A stretch of DNA of 64,000 bases from Paenibacillus daejeonensis DSM 15491 (GTDB lineage Bacteria > Bacillota > Bacilli > Paenibacillales > Paenibacillaceae), in NCBI RefSeq assembly GCF_000378385.1, contig NZ_KB899676.1, positions 1 to 64,000 of the forward strand. Reading direction: 5' to 3'. The notes under the pieces were generated by a model. It had not been told where the DNA came from. It made no database searches and saw nothing but the letters and a program-made list of their open reading frames with translations. Position 1 is the first letter of the stretch. Every line of letters begins with the position of its first letter. Shown piece by piece: positions 8,375 to 17,491 of the stretch. Position numbers and translations under genes: made by a program.

Positions 8375-9001
8375 CTAGATTGCTACCAGAAACGAGGACG
8401 CCACCTCAGCGATTCGATGGTATCCTGCTTGATTCGGATGAAGTCGGTCATCCGTGAAGTGCGCCAGTGTTAGCTTGTTGAACCCGCTGACTGCATACAA
8501 GTCGAGTACCGGCAAAGCATACAGATGTCCAATCGTTTGCACAGCCGCCGCATAATCCACTAATAAACAGCCTTGGTCGTTGGGCTGCTCGCTGTTATAT
8601 CCGTCTTTGTCCCGTTGCAGCGGCGTCCACAGATTCACCCTGCAGGCCGGATTGCGAGTAAGCAACTCTTCGATCAGACGCTGGTAAGCGCCAAAAAACG
8701 TGTGCTCATCGAAGGCCGAGCCGAGCGGCTTCCATTCGCCGAGTGGCATATGAAGCCGATAATCGTTGGTGCCGGCAAAGATGGTTAAACAGTCGTACGC
8801 CTCTTCCAGGTACCTGCTCATAAAGACAGTTGCCCCGTCGTCACGATCACTGCCAGCCGTCATCGGGCAGCCGCTGCGGCCAAAATTGTCCACTTTTTCA
8901 AAACCGAGCGCCACTTGAACTAGCGGCTGGTACCCACTGGCTGCTGTGATGCTATCCCCCAACGTGGCCCAGCTTGCTCCCTGCCATTTCGTATTGGCCA
9001 T
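8375..9001 (-). CDS. SGNH/GDSL-family hydrolase, probably an intracellular esterase
   Basis: A 208-residue enzyme with all main SGNH blocks: block I ATLGDSITAASG (nucleophile Ser in GDS), block III FAGTNDYRLHM (Asn in GTND), and block V DDRLHPNQAG (Asp/His pair). Block II is N-F-G-R-S-G. There is no signal peptide, so it should act in the cytoplasm, possibly removing acetyl groups from imported oligosaccharides. Its ATG overlaps the upstream regulator's stop (TAATG at 9001), with AGGAGG eight bases before it, so it is translationally coupled. A hydrolase between a response regulator and its kinase is an uncommon order. Confidence 0.85.
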   Translation of the reverse strand: MANTKWQGASWATLGDSITAASGYQPLVQVALGFEKVDNFGRSGCPMTAGSDRDDGATVFMSRYLEEAYDCLTIFAGTNDYRLHMPLGEWKPLGSAFDEHTFFGAYQRLIEELLTRNPACRVNLWTPLQRDKDGYNSEQPNDQGCLLVDYAAAVQTIGHLYALPVLDLYAVSGFNKLTLAHFTDDRLHPNQAGYHRIAEVASSFLVAI

Positions 9002-10638
9002 TACATCGTCCTCCTGTGTAAGTCCCGGTAATCGCTTGGATTCATACCTGTATATTTCCGGAATTGTTTGGTGAAATAGCTGGGTTCGGAATACCCTATC
9101 GACGCGCAGATTTCCGCCAGCTTCTGATCGCTGTCCTTGAGACGTTCTTTGGCTTTCTCCATGCGGACTTTTGTTAAATATTCATTGATTGTCTCCCCTG
9201 TCTCCTGCTTGAACAAGAGACAAATATAAGTTTTGGCCAAATACACCTGCGATGCAATGTCTGCAATGGTCAGGTTGTCCGAGAATCTTTCATGAATGAT
9301 GCGTATGATGGAGGTAATGACTTCTGGAATCGGCTTCTCCCGCCGACTCTCGATCTGTTCACAAACCATCATTAGGTGTTTTTTGATATGGAGACTCATA
9401 TCGTCAATCGTTTCCAACTTCATCAACTGCGACCAGGCTTCGGACTCCCGCTCTCCGAGGTCGCCCATACGCATGCCGAATTCGGACAGGAATTGGGAAG
9501 TGGCCAGCAAAAGCTGCAAACAGATCCGCTGGCAATCGACAAATCCAATCCCCAAACTGGTACGCAATTCCTCGAACAGCTTATCCAGTTGCAACGATAC
9601 CTGAGTTGCATCGCCTGTCTTCAGGACAGATGCGAACACCGTTATGCGCTCATTAATCAGTCGGTAATCGACATCCTGCTGTGCGGCCATGACGTCAAAG
9701 GTAATCACTTGGTTTTTGCCGAGGAACAACTTGCGCTCGATCGCCTCTGCCGCCATCATGTAGCTGTCGGTCAACAATCCCAAATGCTGGACTGTGCCGC
9801 CAACCCCGATTGTTAAGCTAATGGACTCCGCCATGCGGCTCAGGAAGCTGTTGAGGCTATCCATCAATTCAGTTACCAAGGGAAAGATTATATCTTCGCC
9901 TTCCCGCTCTGGCAGGGCGAGCAGAAGGACATATTCGCCTCGTTGATGCTCGAATACACTGCCTGAGATGCGCTCTTCTACAATTTCCTGACAGATGTTC
10001 TGAATGGCGAATGAAATTAATTGTGTATTCTGCTCGGTCATCGCAGCGAACACGGTTCTGGGATTGTTGATGCGGATGATCAGCGCACAGTAAGGGGATT
10101 CGTAGGGAAGCATTAAGTCTAGAAAATCTATGCGCTTCTCCATTGATATTCTGTCCGCATGCCTGTCGCGAATTAATTGTATCAAGAACTTTTCCCGCAA
10201 CAGCGGGATGCTTTGGTTTAGTCTGGCATTCATTTGCTGCAACATGTCCCTACGACTTTCTTCTTGCTTAGTCATCGCCATGATCTTCTGGATTACCGCC
10301 TTCAATTCCTCCAGATTGACCGGCTTCAAAATATAATCCACCGCATCCATCTTCATGGCCGACTTCAAAAACCCGATATCATCATACCCACTGATAAATA
10401 CGAATTTGGTATCGGGAAGCTCATTCTTCAACCGATTGACCATCTCAATCCCGTCCATGCTGGGCATTTTCACATCGGTCAGCACGATATCCGGTCGAAT
10501 ACGATTTGCCAGCTCCGTGCCTTTGTTCCCGTTCTCTGCCTCGCCTACAACTTCGATGCCGTATTCGAACCAGTTAATACATAACTTCAGGCCGTTCCTT
10601 GTCGAATATTCATCATCGACAATGATCAGCTTATACAT
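9001..10638 (-). CDS. YesN-type response regulator with AraC DNA-binding domain
   Basis: A 545-residue regulator. The receiver spans residues 1-120 (D8/D9, phospho-acceptor D55 in IVLTDVKMPSMDGIE, K near 105 in YILKPVN). A middle region of about 300 residues links to two AraC-type helix-turn-helix motifs at about 440-545 (NLTIADIASQVYLAKTYICL and LAEICASIGYSEPSYFTKQF). The start at 10638 (MYKLIIVDDE) follows GGAGGG at suitable spacing; the longer frame lacks support. It should be activated by the YesM-type kinase encoded two genes downstream and probably drives the adjacent importer genes. Confidence 0.9.
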   Translation of the reverse strand: MYKLIIVDDEYSTRNGLKLCINWFEYGIEVVGEAENGNKGTELANRIRPDIVLTDVKMPSMDGIEMVNRLKNELPDTKFVFISGYDDIGFLKSAMKMDAVDYILKPVNLEELKAVIQKIMAMTKQEESRRDMLQQMNARLNQSIPLLREKFLIQLIRDRHADRISMEKRIDFLDLMLPYESPYCALIIRINNPRTVFAAMTEQNTQLISFAIQNICQEIVEERISGSVFEHQRGEYVLLLALPEREGEDIIFPLVTELMDSLNSFLSRMAESISLTIGVGGTVQHLGLLTDSYMMAAEAIERKLFLGKNQVITFDVMAAQQDVDYRLINERITVFASVLKTGDATQVSLQLDKLFEELRTSLGIGFVDCQRICLQLLLATSQFLSEFGMRMGDLGERESEAWSQLMKLETIDDMSLHIKKHLMMVCEQIESRREKPIPEVITSIIRIIHERFSDNLTIADIASQVYLAKTYICLLFKQETGETINEYLTKVRMEKAKERLKDSDQKLAEICASIGYSEPSYFTKQFRKYTGMNPSDYRDLHRRTM

Positions 10639-10745
10639 GCGTCTTCCCTCCGATACTGAAGAGATATTCATTTCATTATATCCTGTTCGGACTAGGCCAG
10701 GCTTAAGGAATTATAGTCAAATCTTCATGAATTTCTTGGCTCTCG

Positions 10746-10840
10746 CTACACCTTGATTGTCTTCCAGCAAAGATCTATTACTTGTTGAATTTGGGCCTGC
10801 CCTCGGCCGTTTTGATATTCGTTAGCAGCATCACAAACAG
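10746..10840 (-). pseudogene. Possible C-terminal gene relic
   Basis: The 303-base gap 10639-10941 contains no intact gene. On the minus strand, 10840 to 10746 reads DAANEYQNGRGQAQIQQV then IDLCWKTIKV and a stop. It has no start or ribosome site, but its composition looks like the end of a real protein. No family is recognised. It sits just downstream of the LacI gene's hairpin and may be what remains of a deleted gene. Confidence 0.2.
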
Positions 10841-10841
10841 G

Positions 10842-10891
10842 ACAAAGGAGCTGTCCTCTCAAATTAACGCCTGAGCGGACAACTCCTTTGT
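10842..10891 (-). terminator. Long hairpin after the LacI-type gene
   Basis: ACAAAGGAGCTGTCC at 10842-10856 pairs with GGACAACTCCTTTGT at 10877-10891, a 15-bp stem with one mismatch and a 20-base loop. It lies 50 bases past the LacI-type stop on the minus strand. No strong T run follows, so it could stabilise the transcript end rather than terminate. Confidence 0.5.
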
Positions 10892-10941
10892 ATTACTAAA
10901 TGTTACTTGGCCCTAGAACAGAACTACCACTTCCACGCGGG

Positions 10942-11973
10942 TTACATCTCATACCCGAAACCGCCGCAGGACTCCCGAAAAATAATCGGGGTCTCGAACT
11001 CGAGTGATTTGGGCTTGCCTGAAGGATCGTGAATACGGCTCATGACCAAGCGGATGCATGCGGCAGCCATTTCTTCAACGGGCAGCTTAACGGTAGTGAG
11101 CGACGGCACACTATATTTCTCGGCATCATGGTCACCATAAGTCAAGATTTCCATATGGTCGGGTACAATGATCCCCGCTCGGTGAAACTCAGGCAACGCA
11201 GCGACAGCCATAATTCCCATCGGGAAAAACATCGCGGTTGGCAGGTCACCTCCCCCTTCGATAATCTTCTTGGCCGCTGCATTTCCGCCCTCCATCGTCA
11301 TGGGAGCTGTCTGAATATGACGGTCCTTCAACTCCAGTCCATACGTGGCGCACGCCTCCACAAATCCCCGGAACCTGAGATTGTTCTCCGTATTGACGAG
11401 GTGGTCCGGCACAATCGTACCCACCTTCTTATGACCACGGGCTGCAAACAACTCTGCCGATTTCCGTCCAATTTCATAGGTATCTACATGGGCACAGCTA
11501 TAACTGCTGCTCTCCCGGTTGAAGAACACAGCCGGTACCTGAATGGGATTCTCCTCCAGGTATCGCTGTTCCTCGGCAGAGATGCCCGTCAAGATGGCAC
11601 CATGAAAGTTGCCTTGGTCACAGATCTCCTTAATTCGGTGCATATGCTTGCGCGCATAAGGCTGGATCGTCATCTCGAACTCAAACTCTTGTTCCAGAAT
11701 CGGGTTCTGCGCCCCCATGAAGAAACGTCCCAACAGATCCGACGACAAATCCGAAGGCCAGAAAATCGCAATGGACGGAATATTCCGTGCATTGGACTGC
11801 CTTAGCCTTCTTGCGGAAACGTTCGGCAAATAACCCACGCCTTGGGCCGCTTCAAGGATCCGTTGCTGCGTTTTTTTGGCTATTCGCATTTCGTCGCCGC
11901 GCCCATTCAGCACGATAGAGACCGTACCGGCAGAGAGCTTGGTTCGTTCGGCTATCTCCTTGATCGTTGACAT
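10942..11973 (-). CDS. LacI-family transcriptional repressor
   Basis: The protein has about 343 residues. The N-terminal LacI helix-turn-helix reads STIKEIAERTKLSAGTVSIV, then the hinge region VGYLPNVSARRLRQS. Residues 65-340 form the periplasmic-binding-like effector domain. The start at 11973 is chosen because GGGACGG lies six bases upstream and the helix-turn-helix begins at once; in-frame ATG codons at 11979, 11988 and 11994 are alternatives. It is the last gene downstream of the importer-kinase-regulator run 19234-12144, so it is probably a local sugar-responsive repressor of that locus. Confidence 0.85.
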   Translation of the reverse strand: MSTIKEIAERTKLSAGTVSIVLNGRGDEMRIAKKTQQRILEAAQGVGYLPNVSARRLRQSNARNIPSIAIFWPSDLSSDLLGRFFMGAQNPILEQEFEFEMTIQPYARKHMHRIKEICDQGNFHGAILTGISAEEQRYLEENPIQVPAVFFNRESSSYSCAHVDTYEIGRKSAELFAARGHKKVGTIVPDHLVNTENNLRFRGFVEACATYGLELKDRHIQTAPMTMEGGNAAAKKIIEGGGDLPTAMFFPMGIMAVAALPEFHRAGIIVPDHMEILTYGDHDAEKYSVPSLTTVKLPVEEMAAACIRLVMSRIHDPSGKPKSLEFETPIIFRESCGGFGYEM

Positions 11974-12143
11974 CGGCATCCGTCCCATTCCCATTCGTAT
12001 TACTTTATTAATACGGAATGAAGCGGGGAATGTCAAGGAACTTATGAGATTTGTTCGTTTATATTCATAGGATGTGTAGTAGGCAAGGAATTGACATCTC
12101 TTCATCCATGACGCCATCCTCTCGTTTTTTTGAAGCGATGCGT

Positions 12144-13781
12144 TCAGGGGACCGATGTTCTTGCAAATTCCCGATACTCCTGCGGTGTCATCCCTGCCCC
12201 CTTCTTGAAGAAGCGTGTGAACGAATGGGGCGACTCATAACCGACACGCTGACCGACCTCGTGGACACGCAGCTCTTCAGCAACGAGCAAGGCTTTGGCC
12301 TGACGAATTCGTGCCTCCTCAATGTAATCCGACAGGTTCTGTCCGCGGCCCTGCTTGAACAACCGGGAGAGATACGCGGGATTGAAGTGAAATTCACTGG
12401 CGAGCCGGACCATCGATAGCTCCTCGGCGAGATGCTGTTCGACATAAGAGCAGATTCTCTCAATCACGCTCTCCGCCCGTTTCTTCTCTCCATTCCGCCG
12501 GAGAGCAAATAATTGCTCCGCTGTATCCGCCAGATAGGTGAAGGCTTCTTGCCATGAGCCGTGCGCATCGAAGCGCATCAGCTCGGTAGTGGACATGCGG
12601 CCTGTGAGCTGTCTGCGGTTCATGTAGGCCAACAGCATCAGCGCCACCGAATAATAGAGCTCCGTCACCTGCATAGAATCTACCGAAGGCTCACCTAGCA
12701 GCATATCCGATAATTCCCGGAATGTGGCCATGAAGGCTTCGCTGCGTCCTGCCTCCAACAACCCCGCCAGCGGTTCGATTCGCTCCGTGCGCAGCCCGTC
12801 CCGCATCATGCCCCCCAGCTCAAGCGGCTCCACCTGTACGGTGGTCACCATGCTGCTGCCATCGCCCACTCTCAGATGCTGCAGCTGTCGCAGCCGTTCG
12901 TAAGCATGGGGCAGCGCCTCCCAACTAAATGGCGTCCGGCAGATCGTGAAGGTCGCTTCCATACCAAGCTTCGATACACACGCGGCCTGGATCCATTCCA
13001 GCGTACCTTCAAGAAAACGGGTCAAGCTGTCGTAGGCCGTCGCGTCATCTTCCATGCTGCCCAATGGCTGTATGAGCCAGAGCAGATCACCATATCTGTC
13101 AATGATGCCGACACTTTGCTTATCCTGGAAGCTGTCATCGGCAAGCAGTTTGGCGGCAAGCGCAGCTTCCTGTCTTCCCGCATAAGAGGTGGTGGCACAC
13201 CCGTGGGCCAAGCTTCCCAAGACCAGGAGATACGGCCTCGCCGGATCCAGAGGTACATGCAGCTTGTCGAAATCCTCCAGTAAATCGCTCGTTTTCAAAC
13301 TGCCCGTCCCCATCAGCAAATGTCGGAAATATTCCCCATGCGCCAGAAATTCCAGTGTCGTGCGCTGCTCCCGGGCCTGCTGCAGCAGGGTATCCGTGCG
13401 CAAGCCCTCGTCCAGCTCATGAAGCGTCTCCTCCACGGCCGCAATGAGTTTGGCATAGCCCTCTGTTTTCAGCAGATATCGGACCCCCCAGGTCTGAATG
13501 GCTTGATAAACCGGATCAAAATCGTTATAACCGGTCAAAAAGATAACCCGGCAGCGCGGCCAGTCCCGGCGAATCATCTCCAGCAGCTCCAGCCCGTCAA
13601 GCTCCGGCATCCGGATGTCGGACAGGACGACATCGATCCGTGTACTGTTCAACCATTCCAACGCTTCACTTCCCGAATAGGCGGTACAGATCTCAAGCCC
13701 TTCCAGACCCAAGCCGCCCAGAATTTCGGCAAGGCCATCTGTAATGATGGCTTCGTCATCAACGATCAGTAATCGGCGCAT
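12144..13781 (-). CDS. YesN-type response regulator with AraC DNA-binding domain
   Basis: A 545-residue regulator with receiver residues D8/D9, D55 (VVLSDIRMPELDGLE) and K near 105 (YLLKTEGYAK, where the usual K-P is K-T). The C-terminal AraC domain (about 440-540) has MVRLASEFHFNPAYLSRLFK and VHEVGQRVGYESPHSFTRFF. Its ATG overlaps the kinase gene by 23 bases, with AAAGGAGG upstream inside the kinase reading frame, so translation is coupled. It is the likely partner of the kinase at 13759-15522 and a probable activator of the divergent or adjacent xylan-related genes. The changed residue after the conserved receiver lysine is unusual. Confidence 0.9.
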   Translation of the reverse strand: MRRLLIVDDEAIITDGLAEILGGLGLEGLEICTAYSGSEALEWLNSTRIDVVLSDIRMPELDGLELLEMIRRDWPRCRVIFLTGYNDFDPVYQAIQTWGVRYLLKTEGYAKLIAAVEETLHELDEGLRTDTLLQQAREQRTTLEFLAHGEYFRHLLMGTGSLKTSDLLEDFDKLHVPLDPARPYLLVLGSLAHGCATTSYAGRQEAALAAKLLADDSFQDKQSVGIIDRYGDLLWLIQPLGSMEDDATAYDSLTRFLEGTLEWIQAACVSKLGMEATFTICRTPFSWEALPHAYERLRQLQHLRVGDGSSMVTTVQVEPLELGGMMRDGLRTERIEPLAGLLEAGRSEAFMATFRELSDMLLGEPSVDSMQVTELYYSVALMLLAYMNRRQLTGRMSTTELMRFDAHGSWQEAFTYLADTAEQLFALRRNGEKKRAESVIERICSYVEQHLAEELSMVRLASEFHFNPAYLSRLFKQGRGQNLSDYIEEARIRQAKALLVAEELRVHEVGQRVGYESPHSFTRFFKKGAGMTPQEYREFARTSVP

Positions 13782-15522
13782 GTGCCATGTCCTCCTTTAG
13801 CGGAATACTCAACGTAACTCGCAAGCCTCCCCATTCTCCGCGGGCAACGGAAATGCCGCTGCCCTCGCCACAGGCAATGACCAGCCTGCGGTGAATGTTG
13901 AGAATACCGGTGGTTTCCGCTGTTTCCTCTTGCTGCACTAATTTTCTTTGGAGACTGTCTAACACCTCATCGGTCAAGCTGTTACCGTTGTCCTCGATAA
14001 TGATACGCAGCCATGCCTGCTTTTGTTCAAAACGGATATCCACAAGGCCATGTCTTGCTTTCTTCTCCAGGCTATGCTCAAAGGCATTTTCGATAATCGG
14101 CTGGACAATGAGTCGTGGAACCCGGATGCGTTGGCAGGACTCGGGCAGCTCTTCAAACTGAACCTCAATCCGCTTGTAGAACCGCAGCTCCTGAATATCT
14201 GCATAGGTCCGGGCATGGTGAATTTCCTGCTTCAGCGTCACCTCATCGGCGGCGTTGCGGGTAACAAACTGAAAATATTCACCCAGCAGTGTTGTAAACA
14301 TCTCAATGCGCTGCGTATCACCCGTCTTGGCCATCGTATTCATAATGAAAAAGCTGTTGTACAAAAAATGGGGATTGATCTGCGATTGCAGCTGCTTGAG
14401 CTCGGCCCGCTGCGCCAGCACCTTCTGCTTCCAGACCTGATCGATCAAGGTACGCAGATTCATGACCATCTGATTAAACCTGGCATAGATATAACGAAAT
14501 TCGTCGTTCGCATCATGGGCAATGGTCTGCTCCAAGTCGCCGCTCTCCAGACGACGAAAGCCCTTCACCAGCTTGAGGAGCGGTTTATGAATGAACTTGT
14601 ATGTGGATAAGGCATAGACGGCCATAATGACCAGCGCGCCTGCCGCGAACAGCCAGGCTATCGTGTATAATTTTCCGAGCGGCTTGCGGACAATCTGCTC
14701 CGGGATAAAACGGTACAGGGACATATCCAGTTCCTCTGAATAAGCGTGGGAAACAAAATAAGACTCGCCTTCCCACATCATGGCTTCTGAACTGCCGCTG
14801 ACGATCTTATCCAACCCCGGCAGCATGTTCGCTTGCGACATTATGATGGAACCGCTTCCGATAGAAAACTCAGCACCACCCGATTTCATAATCGTACCGC
14901 TGCCCGTGTAGATATTGAATTGCCGCAGCGCCCGGAGCAGCTTGTTATTATCCATTTCAATCTCGATAATAAATAACGGATCTTTGTCCTTCCCTCCGTT
15001 CGGCTTGGACGCACTCAGGTACAGATTTCCCTCCCAGACAATCAGCTTGGTACCGCGGCTGCCAAAGGCCGAACGAATCTCCCGATACCGCTTGCTTTCA
15101 AAAGCACTTGCCCCATTGAGAGAAGACAACGTCTTGGTGATGGTCCGGATATGCACACTGACATTGTGGATGTAGTCACTGCTGTTCTGAACGGCATACA
15201 GGCGGTTAATGACCGCTGTAATACTTTGCGTGCGCTGAATATCGCTCATCGACTCCCACGTGATGGCGAGCTTGTTGAGATCGGCATCCTCCAGCAAGCC
15301 ATACTGCAGCAGCTTCATACGCTCCAACTCATTCTCCAGGTCATTCAGATAGAAGGAGAGCTGCGACACCGCCGTCTTCGAAATATCCTCGCTTGCTGTG
15401 CGGATGGTCCACTGATAGATGTACACGCCGGCCGTAATAATTGGCAGCATAATTAAGGTGAAGGTGATGACCAAACGCAGAAAAATCGAGTTTCGCAAGG
15501 AATAATCGCGGCGCATGATCAT
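13759..15522 (-). CDS. YesM-type sensor histidine kinase
   Basis: A 587-residue membrane kinase. It has an N-terminal membrane segment (about 12-34), an extracytoplasmic sensor (about 35-285), a second membrane segment (about 288-308), and a HAMP region (YKFIHKPLLKLVKGFRRLES). The His_kinase motif QSQINPHFLYNSFFIMN holds phospho-histidine 385, and the ATPase region contains ENAFEHSL, EDNGNSL and TGILNIHRRL. It lies downstream of the importer genes 19234-15589 and overlaps its regulator gene. By family it should detect an extracellular oligosaccharide or its binding protein. Confidence 0.9.
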   Translation of the reverse strand: MIMRRDYSLRNSIFLRLVITFTLIMLPIITAGVYIYQWTIRTASEDISKTAVSQLSFYLNDLENELERMKLLQYGLLEDADLNKLAITWESMSDIQRTQSITAVINRLYAVQNSSDYIHNVSVHIRTITKTLSSLNGASAFESKRYREIRSAFGSRGTKLIVWEGNLYLSASKPNGGKDKDPLFIIEIEMDNNKLLRALRQFNIYTGSGTIMKSGGAEFSIGSGSIIMSQANMLPGLDKIVSGSSEAMMWEGESYFVSHAYSEELDMSLYRFIPEQIVRKPLGKLYTIAWLFAAGALVIMAVYALSTYKFIHKPLLKLVKGFRRLESGDLEQTIAHDANDEFRYIYARFNQMVMNLRTLIDQVWKQKVLAQRAELKQLQSQINPHFLYNSFFIMNTMAKTGDTQRIEMFTTLLGEYFQFVTRNAADEVTLKQEIHHARTYADIQELRFYKRIEVQFEELPESCQRIRVPRLIVQPIIENAFEHSLEKKARHGLVDIRFEQKQAWLRIIIEDNGNSLTDEVLDSLQRKLVQQEETAETTGILNIHRRLVIACGEGSGISVARGEWGGLRVTLSIPLKEDMAHAPITDR

Positions 15523-15588
15523 TGTTCCATTCCCCCGGCCTTTTTCTCTCTACTATACACAACAAGCATGCGCCGCGACCATCCTAAT

Positions 15589-16494
15589 TTAGCCTTTCAC
15601 ACTGCCAAGCACGATACCTTTGACAAAATACTTCTGTAGGAACGGATACGCCAAGAGAATGGGAAGCGAAGCAAGAAAAATCTGGGACGAACGCAGGGTC
15701 CGGTCTGAAATTTGTGCTAAGCTTAACAGCTCCTCACGCGATACGGCCATGAAATTCTGTTGAATTACAATGGTCTGAATGTAGCTCTGCAAAGGGTAAT
15801 TGGAGGGATCCCCCATCAAGATTAACCCGTCAAACCAGCTGTTCCAATGCTCGACCATGGAGAACAAGGCCAGGGTGGCAATTGCAGGCTTGGAGATCGG
15901 CACATAAATGCGCCACAGCGTCGTCCATTGGCTCGCACCATCAATGACCGCCGACTCTTCCAGCTCCCTTGGAACTGCACGGAAAAAATTGAGCAGCAGG
16001 ACAATACTGAAGACCGGAACAGCGCCTGGCAGGACCAGCGCCCAGATGGAATTCAGCAGTCCCAATTCCTTAATCGTCACATACCAGGGGATCAGACCTC
16101 CGTTAAACAGCATGGTCAGGAAGAAGATCCAGGCATAGACTGGACGGAGGCGCAGCTGTCCAGTGTCCTTGGATAACGGATAGGCCACCATGATGGTCAG
16201 TAGCAGGTTAAGCGGCGTTCCCAGAGCCAGCCGCTGCAGCGAGGTACCCATCGACACCCAGAAGCCCTGCCGGCCCGCTGTAAACTCATAGGAGGCCAAG
16301 GTGAAGTCAACTGGCCACAGCTTGACATAGCCGGCAGCCGCCGCTGTGCTGGAGCTGAAGGATACAGCGATAATATGAATGAGCGGCAGAATGCACAACA
16401 GGCCGACCGAAATTAGAAATACTGTATTGATAGCAGCGAACCAGTCGAACCGCTTGCCGGGATTTGCAGCTTGCTTTGCAGGCTTTAATGACAT
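15589..16494 (-). CDS. Sugar ABC importer permease, YtcP-like
   Basis: A 301-residue permease with six membrane segments, EAA loop RELEESAVIDGASQWTTLWR near residue 190, and C-terminus LLAYPFLQKYFVKGIVLGSV. AGGAGG lies eight bases before the ATG. It is third in the operon lipoprotein, LplB-like, YtcP-like, kinase, regulator. The gap to the upstream permease is 12 bases. It forms half of the membrane channel of the second importer. Confidence 0.9.
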   Translation of the reverse strand: MSLKPAKQAANPGKRFDWFAAINTVFLISVGLLCILPLIHIIAVSFSSSTAAAAGYVKLWPVDFTLASYEFTAGRQGFWVSMGTSLQRLALGTPLNLLLTIMVAYPLSKDTGQLRLRPVYAWIFFLTMLFNGGLIPWYVTIKELGLLNSIWALVLPGAVPVFSIVLLLNFFRAVPRELEESAVIDGASQWTTLWRIYVPISKPAIATLALFSMVEHWNSWFDGLILMGDPSNYPLQSYIQTIVIQQNFMAVSREELLSLAQISDRTLRSSQIFLASLPILLAYPFLQKYFVKGIVLGSVKG

Positions 16495-16506
16495 GTAGGG
16501 TTCCTC

Positions 16507-17406
16507 CTAAAAAATTCTGTAACGGGCAAACCGGTAAGCAAAGAAGTATGAACCCGCGATGAGGATAAACGAAATCACCGATTTGAATAGCCCGACTGCC
16601 GTCGCGACCCCATACTGCGCATCCAGCAAACCAATGCGGTACACAAAGGTATCCAGAATATCTCCGCTCTCATACACCTGCGGACTATACAGGTTGAACA
16701 CTTGATCAAAACCGGCATTCAGCAGCTGGCCCAGACTAAGAACCGACAGCAGCACGATCACCATACGCATACCTGGCAGCGTAATGTGCCATGCCTTGTG
16801 CCAGCGATTTGCGCCGTCAATCGTCGCCGCCTCATACAAGCCCGGATCAATCCCGGTTATGGCTGCCAGATAGACGATCGTCCCATAACCGAAGTTCTTC
16901 CAGATATCCGAGGTGATCAAGGTGGTGGGGAACCATTTATTATCACCGAGGAAGAAGATCGGCTCCATGCCAAGGGAAGTTAATAAGCCATTAATGATGC
17001 CGCCTGATGGTGAGAGTAAATCGATCAGAATACCACCCAATACAACCCATGATAAGAAGTAAGGCAAGTAAATGGCCGTCTGCACTGAACGCTTGACCAG
17101 TTCATTTCTCAATTCATTTAACAGAATGGAGAAAATAATGGGGATCAAAAGCCCAAGCACTAATTTCATGCTGGCAATATAGAGTGTATTCCAGAAGACC
17201 TTGGTGAAGCTGGGCAAGTCCATGACATATCTAAAGTTGTCCAAACCGATCCATGTCTGCTCTCCAAACAGCCCTCTCGCCGGAATGAATTTTTGAAAGG
17301 CAATCACTACTCCGGCCATCGGCACATAAGAAAAGATTAAGATAAATACTAATCCTGGCAAAATCATGATGTGCAGCGGGAGCTCCCTTCGCCACTTTCG
17401 GATCAT
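16507..17406 (-). CDS. Sugar ABC importer permease, LplB-like
   Basis: A 299-residue permease beginning MIRKWRRELPLHIMILPGLV, with SYVPMAGVVIAFQKF and EAA loop LYEAATIDGANRWHKAWHI. The start at 17406 is chosen for AGAGGTGG at proper spacing; upstream codons lack membrane-protein character. It is second in the importer operon, 85 bases after the binding-protein gene. It pairs with the YtcP-like permease encoded downstream. Confidence 0.9.
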   Translation of the reverse strand: MIRKWRRELPLHIMILPGLVFILIFSYVPMAGVVIAFQKFIPARGLFGEQTWIGLDNFRYVMDLPSFTKVFWNTLYIASMKLVLGLLIPIIFSILLNELRNELVKRSVQTAIYLPYFLSWVVLGGILIDLLSPSGGIINGLLTSLGMEPIFFLGDNKWFPTTLITSDIWKNFGYGTIVYLAAITGIDPGLYEAATIDGANRWHKAWHITLPGMRMVIVLLSVLSLGQLLNAGFDQVFNLYSPQVYESGDILDTFVYRIGLLDAQYGVATAVGLFKSVISFILIAGSYFFAYRFARYRIF

Positions 17407-17491
17407 GATGCGGACCACCTCTCCATCTCCTGATTGAGAAAACCAACAGGGGAGGCAGATGCCCAAGGCCTCGTCTCCCCTGCCGCTGCTA

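Noticed and set aside
10842-10891. Riboswitch or attenuator before the YesN-type gene
   Set aside because: The hairpin lies on the wrong side to be that gene's leader; it is better read as the end of the LacI transcript.
11029-11805. 258-codon open frame antisense to the LacI gene
   Set aside because: The opposite strand carries a full LacI protein; this frame has no recognisable domain.
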